Source: Pictodentalium vernedei
Taxonomy: Eukaryota > Mollusca > Scaphopoda > Dentaliida > Dentaliidae
Assembly: GCA_031216915.1 (NCBI GenBank)
Contig: CM062297.1
Coordinates: forward strand, 179,321,350 to 179,385,349
Direction: 5' to 3'
DNA length: 64,000 nt
Below the pieces are notes generated by a model. It was not told where the DNA came from, ran no database searches, and saw only the letters and a list, made by a program, of their open reading frames with translations. Both the position numbers and the translations under genes were made by a program. Below are positions 54,589-64,000 of this stretch, in pieces. How positions within the stretch are numbered: the first letter of the stretch is position 1; each line of letters opens with the position of its first letter.

Positions 54589-55392
54589 CTTTTCTACTTA
54601 CCTGTACGTACAATGACACTACCACAATGGGCGAGCGTTGCAAAATCCGTTCCACTAAAGTCTGGGAAAATCAAGCTTTCCTTTATTATTATACAAGCAC
54701 TGGAGTTAAACTTTTTGGAGGTTGTCAGATTTACATGCTTTGTTACTTTTCGTCGTAAATATTGTAGAGGAAAATACGAAGAGCATTAACAACATTCAAC
54801 TTTTGACCTTCGGGTACCCATGGTCTGGAAGGTTGAAAGCGCTTCCAAAACTTTTTTATCAAAGTTGAAAAAAACTATCGCTGAAAACCAATCTACCAGC
54901 GTATTAGTAGAAACAGGTAGAGAAAATAGTTCTGTACTCAAATAATTAGAGGAAAGTGACCCATCTTTCTCCCTCCCTCCACCACTCACTCGAGAACGCA
55001 CATAAGTACCAGTATTTATTTTTAGGCTGCGGAATCTTTAGTTACAAAACCACACGGCATGCCTCTTTAGCTTTCCAAATGGTAGGAAGTAGTGATAAAT
55101 ATGTGAAATTCTAAATATTCATAATGTGTGGATGGAAGAGAGCAGCGTTCTTGTCAAACGGTCCAATAGATCGATACACGTCTGGGCCATTATATCATGA
55201 TTACTGTGCGTATTCAACGTTACGCGGTACGATACCGGTTATTGAGAAATGTTCTAGATACCGCATGCGTGGAATGCGAATTCGGCGTAAGAACGTCACG
55301 TAAGAACGTATCTGTTTGGACGTTAGACGTATGAGTGACGATATAACGTGATGAAGTGGTTGTACATAAAACAAAGTGAAGCAATAAAGTTA
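54589..55392. repeat. Tail of unit B
   Basis: Equals 10,962-11,094, 15,451-15,742 and 16,283-16,640 of unit A joined together, so both unit A insertions are absent here. The end of paralogy is near 55,392. Confidence 0.7.
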
Positions 55393-56761
55393 GCACACCA
55401 CCGAAGGTGATACATATCTTTAAGAATATCAGATTCATTCACTTGATTCAAATTTTATCGTGGTATAAAAACAGAAAACAACTCGAGTAGAGAATGGAGT
55501 GGGAAGGAATCAAAGACCACTGGTGGAGGTTCTCTTGTATTTCACACCCGCCTTCGGCGCTTCAGAAAAACGGGAATAACCCACATCGGATCGTTGTTTC
55601 TAGTAACCCATACCCCCCCCCCCCCCCCACACACACACACACACGCGCGCGATTGGGTTATGTCTTATTATACCATTATACCGAGCCGACCATCAATTTA
55701 CCACCTGTAAATTTCTTGTAATTAACATATGTCGCCATTTATCCATTCAGATATGAGTTTTTGAAAGGTATCGTCCAATATAGTACTACCTGCATCAATC
55801 AGGACACATACCTTATGTCCCCATACAGCCACAAACTGCCCCCTTTATATGACTCAAGTTTATTCTTTCTTGAGATCTTTACTGGTAAGACGCATTTCCC
55901 TCGACAGTGTTTTTGCATCATCGTTTGCTGCCTGTACAGGCAGTCAATAATAATGTAAAAACGCTATAAGGTCATCTTCGAGTGTGTAAATGTATATTCA
56001 GTTGTTATTAAAGGAAAATTAAACTGTCGATTTAAGGGTTAACGTTGATGTATGGCAAAAATGCTGATGATGTTCACATTTTTCACGGCAATGTAAACTG
56101 AATATTTACAACATATTGTATTTATTATTGACAAAAAACAAACCCCGAGACTGGAAAGGTCATGCCATGTTATTAGTTTTTGTGCTTGGTAAACACCACG
56201 GCATTTGATGAACTGAAAGCTGTTATGGCGCTAACAGCTTTTATCTTACTATAAATATCTACATCGAAACCACATTCATGCGTGATGGACATGGTAAATC
56301 TGGTATAATCGGTATCACTTTGAAACCACAAACCCTCAAAGTCAGGGACCTCAGTCTTCATACGTGCGGCCGTTTAGCGAGTGACGTTCCTCGCGATTGA
56401 GAGATTCCGGTCTGGATTCGAGTTTGAACCAGTTTCACAAAGAAGAAGCCTAGAGTAGAATTGCCGCTAATAAACTTGATCGAGATGGCCCCAGGAGCAA
56501 ACTGGACGTAGTTATCAATCCCTTGAATCCTAAGAAACACCCGAGCGAAGTCGTGAATATCACCACTGGTAGGATTGGGCCAGTGTCCGTAAATGTTTAC
56601 AACGCCATAGGGTCAAGAGGATATGTTTGAGTTCGAGAGGCGCTTACCAGCCGGGTTTTATGACACAATGTCCACACCAGTGGTGACAATGTCCGTCATG
56701 AAGAAGGTTATAAAAGTAGGTGACTCACCTTTATGATTGCAACTTCATTTATTCAAGGGTA
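55393..56761. other. Stretch without a recognised gene
   Basis: Contains a C run followed by (CA)n and (CG)n at about 55,612-55,652. A minus-strand frame pair near 56,173-56,540 is open but has no domain I can name. Confidence 0.4.
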
Positions 56762-58210
56762 ATGGGTCTTCAATCGAGTATGAGAGATATTGACATCACG
56801 GAAGCGATCTCTTATGAGCTGACGTCAGTTCCAGCTGCACTGTTTAATGAAACTGGTGATTTGAATATATCAAAATCAACATCAGACCTCAAAACAATAG
56901 CTGCGTGTACAATGTCAGCAAGGAAATCCACGCCGACAGGTGTAGATGTTTGCACGGTAATTGATGGATGTGCTCTACCCTGTATTCTTTACTGACCGGC
57001 ACCGAATAAACTTCGCAATCCTATTGTGCTGGATTTCGTTGAAAACTTTCAAGAATCTGTGAAACAGAAGTTGTTGTTGGGCAACGTATATCTTATTTTC
57101 GACAGGTACAGCGAGTTCAGCACGAAACCTTGTATAAAATGACTCACAGGAGTTCTGAAAGCTGTTGCCGAGAATAATTCAGGTTGAGCGCAACATCAGT
57201 ATTGCCGTCTCAGAAACTTATGCTGACCATCACTGAGAATAAAAGGCAGCTCATCAGTATAATTTGTCAGTATTCCAAGTCACATAAGAGTTTTGGTGGT
57301 GAAAGTACTAAGGGGCACAAACTTGTCATTACTGTCCAAGACAACGTTCCAACTGAAATTAACAAAGGTGTCCTCATAAAAATGCTTGACATGAAAACCA
57401 GTCACAAAGAAGCTGATAATATTATAGTTCAACAGGCAGTGAAACTCGCTATGGATGGCTGAAAGCAGGTTCTTGTCCTTGCATACAACACAGGTGTGCA
57501 AGCCCTACTCCTGCACCACTATCTGGAACAGAAATGAACATCTCCCATGGTTATGGAGTCATCCATCAGGGATACGTCTGTGATAGAAATTGGTGCCACT
57601 GTTGAGAAGCATCGTGACATTATCCCAAGTATTCTTGCCGCGCATGCTATCTCTGGGTGTGATACCGTCGACGGATGCTTTGGAATAGGTAAAGATCGGA
57701 TCCTTAAAGTTGTTTATCGCTAAAGTCAGTTGGAAAAATTGATGCCCCTTGGGACGACGTCTTGCGTGATGCTACACAGTTCATGGCTGCCTGTTATAGG
57801 TGTCCTACACACAAATCAATGTTAGATGCAAGATTCAGTAGTTGGACATGCAAAGTAGGACGACCAGGAGCAACAAAAGTCTCTAAACTATGTATCCTCC
57901 CTCCAAATACTCAGTCGTTTGCATAGAATGTCAAACGAGGCAACATGCAAGTGTGTCTTTGAAAACATGCACTGTTTTCGGACCCACCTAAAATGGAACC
58001 TACAAATTATGGGTTTGTTAGAGACGAGAAGGCTAAGTCACTTCTCCCATTGACTCTGCCTCACAATGTATCGCTAGCATCTAATAATATCTGAAACTGA
58101 TTCGATGTTCGTGTTCCAGCAAACCACCGTGCAAGACGTCAAGCTGCAGCTGTGTTGCCTCACGTTTAGCAAGCACTGTTTTCTGTACTTGCCAAACACG
58201 AACTGAGTGC
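56762..58210 (+). pseudogene. Decayed PIN/FEN1-like repeat-encoded protein
   Basis: Begins MGLQSSMRDIDITEAISYEL, continues with IDGCALPCILYWP, VYLIFDRYSEFS, LTITENKRQLISIICQYS, KTSHKEADNIIVQQ, LLLHHYLEQK, then EIGATVEKHRDIIPSILAAHAISGCDTVDGCFGIGK. This is a multi-copy protein type I know from invertebrate genomes. Its acidic blocks (IFDRY, HKEADNIIV, SGCDTV) and the FGIGK turn resemble XPG/FEN1-like PIN nucleases. The carrier element is not identified. This copy is broken in many places. Function inferred only from motif resemblance. Confidence 0.55.
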
Positions 58211-58302
58211 GGTAATGAACAGACGAGCGGGGGTACCGGCGAGTCTGCTGAAAATGAAGAAACTGCCTAGTGGTCTACATAATTTTTTTGTCGTGCCATA
58301 TA

Positions 58303-58559
58303 CAGTACGTGGAGAGTGTATTATCACTAAATCACCCGGAGAGTGGAGATTCCACCCAAGCAATAATTTCAAATTTGTTGCAATGTATAACAAGGACAAG
58401 CAAAGTTCCAGCCAATGGACCTCCGGGTTAAACCCGGAGGTCCATTGGCTGAAACATTGCTTGTGTTTTTTGTCCACATATGCGGAATTTGAAAGTGATA
58501 CGTTGGGTGATAACTCCACTCCGCGGGTGATTTAGTCACAATCCACTCTCCACGTACTG
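58303..58559. mobile_element. Tc1/mariner-type MITE with TA duplication
   Basis: CAGTACGTGGAGAGTG at both ends as inverted repeats of about 45 bp, flanked by TA on each side. The centre is a perfect palindrome, agccaatggacctccggg with its complement, at about 58,403-58,443. Related to 37,067-37,301; the core is shared with the MITE at 8,303-8,617. Confidence 0.75.
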
Positions 58560-58561
58560 TA

Positions 58562-60727
58562 CCAGGACTCTCTGTTTCTAATATTTTTAATATCAATGCT
58601 ATCATCCATAATTTACGTGCGATATATTAGTACCAATTCCGAACGTCATACCTAAACCGAACGAGCTTGTACAGTTGTACGTAAATGCCTAAACATTACT
58701 GTTTTGTGATTGTCAATCGCTAACACTGGTCACTACGATCATCATTGCATTAGTAATCTGGAATAAATTGGTGAAATTTGTTGTGAAAAAAATCGATTTT
58801 TTTCTGATTTTTGTCGCCATTTTATCCGCCATGTTGGATTTAGGCAGCCTGATTTTTGTACAAAATTAAAAAGGTGTATCTGTTGGACAAGAAAGATGCT
58901 AGTTTGTTTCAACTAGTCCTCCACGTTGGTTAAAATCCTCCTGTTTATAAAATGGCGGCCATTTTGACCGCCATTTTTAAAAACCGAAATATCACAAATT
59001 CCTCAAGGCTGACAAAAGGCCATCCGATTGATTCTTCAAATGGGTGTTGTGGACAACCATAATTCGCTGAGAAAAAACTTTAGACGCTAAAACACGCAAC
59101 GGTGTATTGGTTGCCGAACTATAATGATAGTTTCTAATAACACCACTGCGAAAAAAACAGGAGGTGCTTAATTAAGTTCCAGGTGTATATATTCTTTTTA
59201 AAAACGCGGGTGCTTAGCCAGCATTCTATAATGGGTGTCCTATGCAGTTTGTAGGGGTGAGGGGGCAATGATGAAATTTGAAAGACCGCTGGGTGGGGTC
59301 TCCACTAGCCCTAACTAGAAGTCTCCAACCGGGGAGTACTCATTAGGATTACGCCTCCCCTCCTCCTCGCTCTCTCATCACCGAGAAAAAATTGCTAAAT
59401 TTAGTGCTCTAAGAGCGAATCTGAAGCATTTATAGCGTGTGTAGCCAATATACTGGAGACCTTTTTTGGAGCCAAAGTTGGGTGAAACTTGCATTGGGCC
59501 AATTTGTTTTTTGGTTTTTTTTTTTTGGGGGGGGGGTTGGGGGGTGGGGGGCAGCGAAAATTGTAGGGGTCAAGACTCCCCCCCCCCCCCCCCCCCCCCG
59601 TATCTACGCCACTGTTAAAAAGTTGTTGGAGATAGAGAGGCATCGGGTAACTGAAAACTGTAGTTTGTGTGTTGAGCATTGATTATTCATAGTAACTTGC
59701 ATCCCACACCCTCCTAAGGTGTGAAGACACGTTTCTGTATGTGACCAATGAGTCTTCCAGCAATACAGTTGTACAGAGATCGGAATGCCTGTCATAAATA
59801 GCCCATTGTACTGATGAGACCCCGTTTCTAACCTATACTTCATTTTCTTACACAAAAGATGTTCCTGACTTCATACAAATCTATTCCTACCTGACGCTGA
59901 TGGATCAATCGCAATTTCTTTTCAGCGTGGACAGTCCTCTGCCGACTGGTCATTTTCAATATGGCAATATTTTCACGGACGCAATGAAATTAGATTCCAA
60001 ACATTAATTATAGGAATAATCACCAAAAATTTAATTAATGAAGCACCGGTTAAAACCCGGTGCTTCATTAATTAAAATTTTGCTGATGATAATTTTTATT
60101 ACCTGTTAAACGCATTCGTGGACATCACTGCCCACGCGTGGATTGTGACCAGCCCACTGCGACTGTACTGTATGTATTGCACACACTGCTGGATTGACGT
60201 GGCCGCATTTGTTGGAGACTAATAAGGGGGTTAATTAGGAGTGTATGCGTTCTATACTCGTCTTGCTACCCTTTGTATACATATCCCAAATACAAATAAG
60301 AATGTTTAAACTATAGTTACAATAAAGAAGCTCAAGGTTTCATATCATGAAAACATGTACGGAGTTGGGTTACAAGCTGTCTATGTAAACTCAGTCACTT
60401 TGTTCGAGTTACATCTTTTAACGTTAAATTACCCGCACATGTATGCTTCGCGGGTACTGTAACCAAGAGAATTATGTGTACACAATATGATAAGAAAACT
60501 GCACATCATCAAGATACGCCAGTAGGCTAAGCATAGACTTATCAGATGAAAGCGTACTCTCTTATAGTATCCGAAATATATCATGAAAATATATTTTGCA
60601 CTGTATGCGATCAGAGCGGAAAATGGATGACGGGTACCAGTTTTGATTCCTGAAATACCCTGGACAGTGATGCAGACAGTAACTGGGTTTCGTGATCACA
60701 TATTTTATTTAACAATCATATTCATTT
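58562..60727. other. Stretch without a gene; MITE remnants and hairpin
   Basis: Near 58,935-58,985 is an aaaatggcggccatttt-type palindrome. At 59,579-59,616 a C run is followed by gtatctacgccactg, the inward end of a hAT-type terminus (CAGTGGCGTAGATAC on the minus strand), with no matching partner found. A perfect hairpin of about 25-bp arms lies at 60,024-60,081 (taattaatgaagcaccgg). Confidence 0.45.
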
Positions 60728-60964
60728 TCGCTTGAAAACCACGAGAAACCATACCTATCACACATAATGTGTTCCGATTCCGTATCATATAGACGACTCA
60801 TTCTGATTCCGTATCATACAGATGACTCGTTTCCGGGAACGCAACGGGCTATCATAACAGGTGCATGAATACATTCTATGTGCGTTTCATTGATCGACTC
60901 AGCTGATCGCTTACAAAATAAACCAGAATTCCTTACAATTAGCGACAGAACTATTAATAGCCCC

Positions 60965-60995
<31 letters not shown>

Positions 60996-61249
60996 ACACA
61001 CAATAAATAGAAATTGCACAATAAAATATTACACACTTGTAAATTCAAGCTTATCATCATAGGAAGTGACACTGAGAGTGAATAATTTTACAACGCAACA
61101 TTGAAAATTTGTGGTGACCGCGTCATTCAAACAATATTGTTCCATAAAGAAATTTTTTAAAACTTTTTCTCGCCCAACATTATGTCCCAAAACTGTATTC
61201 ATAATTTAAGATTTAATCTGTGTATGTGACGGAATTGTTAGATAAATGA
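60728..61249. repeat. Repeat S1, third copy
   Basis: Matches 2,592-3,112. The pyrimidine tract here has expanded to a C run plus (CA)n (60,961-61,001). It leads directly into the intact foldback. Confidence 0.7.
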
Positions 61250-61410
61250 ATTATCATGATAATGTGCATGTCCTGTGATTTGTATCAGATTCGAAGTGGT
61301 GTCCAGAATGGGATTTCAACGAGACGGTTTTGCCGGCGAGTTGTGATCCCATTCTGGACACCACCTCGAATCTGATACAAATCACAGGACATGCACATTA
61401 TCATGATAAT
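61250..61410. repeat. Intact foldback hairpin element
   Basis: Arms of 65 bases (61,250-61,314 and 61,346-61,410) with a single mismatch, around a loop of about 31 bases. The arms begin attatcatgataatgtgcatg. It is the cleanest copy of the element that is split in unit A and cut by Ngaro in unit B. Confidence 0.85.
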
Positions 61411-64000
61411 CTGTATAGACAGTACCTGATATATGGAAATGAAGTGCTGACAGTTGAAAGGGCGTCCAGTATATTTAGTCAGTATCTGTCAATACAGAGA
61501 CTGACTGAAACCACTGGACGTCCTTTCAAATCATTTTAGAGGAGAAAGAGGGGCGGGGAGTCTAAAATTGTTCAACGGGAACAAGAAACTTGATTGCACG
61601 GAGTACTGAGATTATGCATATATTCGCAAAATATTCCGTCGTAATATTGTGAATGGGACGGTCAAAGATGAGCTGTTAAAGGTCCAGGTGAAAAATGCAA
61701 TGCATTGTTAACAGAAACCCTGCGTTTCAACTGGTAAAAACTCTTCCAAAACAATTCTATCGTTATTTGTGAACCATTTCCGTGCGAGGTGAAACTTCAG
61801 CCCCAGTGCAAGGTTTTCACTTTGTTTCAACCAAAATGTATTTGTCTCGCCTTACTTAACAACAGTTATACTGTACAGTCGCCGTGCACTGGTCGTAATC
61901 CACGATGGTCTCCTGCGCAGCTCACTAGGTATTCACCCAGAGGTCTGCCATCAGCTTCAGCCATTTTAAAATGGCGGATCAAATAGAGTAGAAGAAAGTC
62001 ATGTTTAGGTAGGGAGTAGAAATTGTGCTGTTGTGTACGTTAAACGCCCCGATCTTTCCCATTTCTGTCCCAATATTTTTTCGAGAGATTGTGTGAACTA
62101 CTTGAACAAAAATGAGTGCCTGTCAACGCCAAGCAACAGCTTTCGATGCGTTTTCATGCGTCGGAGTCACGTCGATTATTCATGTTTTGATCTCAAATGA
62201 AAATTTCTTCGCGCCACATAGCATCATAAGATAATGTATCGTAAAGTACGTCCGATACCCGTCATTTTGACTCCAACCACAGTACTGTGCTGCAATTAGT
62301 TCAAAGGTTACAGCTGATTTTATCTTTTCGATAAAGCTGTATGACCAAACGGTCCGCCTGCAAAGTGGAACCACGCGTTACTTCCACTGGGGAATCACTC
62401 ACTCGGGTGTCTACACAGGTGTTAGCACTTTCTGATAAATAGAAATTACCGTCCCCTGGAACGCCGCCGTGGCAACGTCTCGGAGAGAGTGAATATTTAT
62501 TTGCCAGAGGGCGCTTGTCAACGGAGGGCCAAGGCTGGGGTTGATCAACTTTGCCGGGGACCTAAGATACTGTTTTACCGGGGACAGGGGATTTTCACTA
62601 GCTCACTTTTGTAAATCGCAATTGCTTATTCACAAACCACAGAGTATCGCCGCGCTTTAGTCAATTGCTTTCAACGGTAATGAACTAGCATGGGCTAATT
62701 TCTTGGCGGGGCTGAGGTTCCATCAATTCCTAGGGTACTCAGGGCTTCTTCATTAATAAGATAAAGACTATTAACAAAGCAACAATTTTTATATATAAAT
62801 CTTCTATACTCTTATTTACAAATAGCCAACAAATCCTAAATAAATAATCTCAACACTACTGAAATGAGTTTTGTGACTAGTCACTGAATCCCACCGAAAA
62901 CAAGTACTAAAATATCATCTAAAATTAAATTGTTTCCCAAATTTATATTCGTAGAGAAAGGTCGAAGCTGCGACAACTGGTAAGAAATCACGAGATCTTT
63001 CACTCAACCGCTCATGCGCGCATTTATCCTGTTGCGCCTACCACATTATGGGGAATTACCTTTAATACTAAATTTCACCCTTTAGAATATCTTATCACCT
63101 ACAATTCCTGCTAATAGTGCTTCTAACTCGCAATAATAACAACTGATCATCTAATAACACAGATTCACTAATACACTTAAAACTGTTAACTAATAACTAT
63201 GTAACTACGACGTGTTATCACAACTAAATACTATAAACTAAATACTACATATACTCATCGATTCTTCTTCGGCGTCTCCCCTCGATGCAAATCATCAGAT
63301 CGGGAATCCTGTCGTCCAAATGACGGCTTACCGGAACCACACAAATACATTAACTCTTTACTACACCGCGTGAACTAACGATTATCCCATCCTAGCGAGT
63401 CTGTCTTGAAGTTAACTCGAGGGGTCTTATATAGACGCGCGCATCACCTATCAAAGACTTGATTTGGGCAAAGGTGCTAATTTACAAAAGACGGCTTTGA
63501 TGACTTGCAGTGACATGAACTGACTTTTCAATAAGTTCTAATTTGGAATGCATTGTTTACACAGTCCCTGCATGACAGCGACTGAACAAAGAACACTTTC
63601 CGAATACGAACTTAATTAAATTAATGAGCTTACCCAGTTTACTCATACTGATTATTAAAAAGTTCCTTTCTTTCATTCATTCTAAATAACTCGAATTGTT
63701 TACTTATTTTAAAAATTTAGAATAAACTTAAAATAACAACCCTGTGATAGCTGCATGCACGTTCAGAGGCAGCGGAAGTCAAGGACATAGATAGGCTGGG
63801 GGTGTCGCAAGGGGTGTAGGGTGTGTGACACCATCCCCTGTCAATAATATTATCCTGCCGGGACATTTTAGTCTGGATTGAAGTATTTGATTTCGATTTG
63901 CACTTTGCAAGTTATCGCGTTCTTTCTTACGAGACCAGATTTGATGTCAGGGGTCTGTCGCACCCACATAGTTGGTCATACAAATAGGTGTCCTTGGCAC
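61411..64000. other. Right end of window without a recognised gene
   Basis: A second hairpin lies at 61,454-61,529 (ttgaaagggcgtccagt with actggacgtcctttcaa). A minus-strand TATATAAG occurs at about 63,429. Otherwise I see A/T-rich sequence without a defended ORF, RNA gene or repeat match inside the window. Confidence 0.4.

Noticed and set aside
58215-58605. Overlapping frames on both strands around 58.2-58.6 kb
   Set aside because: They lie in the MITE and its palindrome; symmetric sequence gives open frames on both strands.
61250-61410. Considered as a CRISPR-like or att-site repeat
   Set aside because: It is a single inverted repeat, not spaced direct repeats, and the setting is clearly eukaryotic.
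62400-64000. Possible solo LTR or promoter region with a minus-strand TATATAAG
   Set aside because: No partner LTR, no target duplication and no downstream ORF could be found within the window.

Overview
The window is repeat-dense eukaryotic DNA. It has spliced transposon genes with GT-AG introns, TATA boxes and AATAAA signals, and no operons. The mix of Copia with an internal-tRNA primer site, a Ngaro-type tyrosine-recombinase retroelement with an SGNH hydrolase, a two-gene PIF/Harbinger transposon, Polinton capsid fossils, FLYWCH/MULE remains, LINEs and many palindromic MITEs fits a metazoan, most likely a marine invertebrate. I cannot name the species. I found no convincing single-copy host gene.

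The main architecture is a direct segmental repeat. Unit A (about 1-16,640) and unit B (about 25,247-55,392) share the same blocks in the same order: a hairpin/TATA repeat, a decayed LINE, a short repeat and a foldback hairpin, a Polinton capsid-gene fossil (minus strand), a LINE 3' end, a long non-coding tract with a conserved hairpin, a 229-codon orphan ORF (minus strand), and a common tail. The shared part is roughly 11 kb per unit. The size difference comes from later insertions private to one unit, each of which has an empty or near-empty site in the other. Unit A carries a tRNA-like SINE pair (3.16-3.59 kb), a MITE (8.30-8.62), a LINE/MULE/MITE composite (11.1-15.45) and a truncated LINE (15.74-16.28). 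Unit B carries a poly-G-ended TIR element (25.64-27.67), a Ngaro element (31.22-39.36), a young Copia element (41.82-46.27) and a 4.66-kb insertion of unknown type (47.21-51.87). A third partial copy of the short repeat plus foldback lies at 60.73-61.41 kb.

Between the units lies a nearly complete Harbinger transposon (18,687-25,133). It has a two-exon DDE transposase on the plus strand and a convergent five-exon MADF/Myb-like accessory gene on the minus strand. The transposase reads intact; the accessory gene has one stop and one frame change. To the right, 56.76-58.2 kb is a decayed copy of a repeat-borne PIN/FEN1-like protein, followed by a Tc1/mariner-type MITE. From 61.5 to 64.0 kb I recognise nothing coding.

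Recurrent small palindromes are the most pervasive structure: foldbacks with 40-65 bp arms, a triple hairpin array inside the Harbinger transposase intron, and one hairpin core shared by two MITEs with different ends. The least explained items are the 229-codon ORF kept open in both duplicated units, the foldback whose loop occurs in both orientations, and the Copia element whose start codon lies in its LTR and whose primer-binding site is coding.
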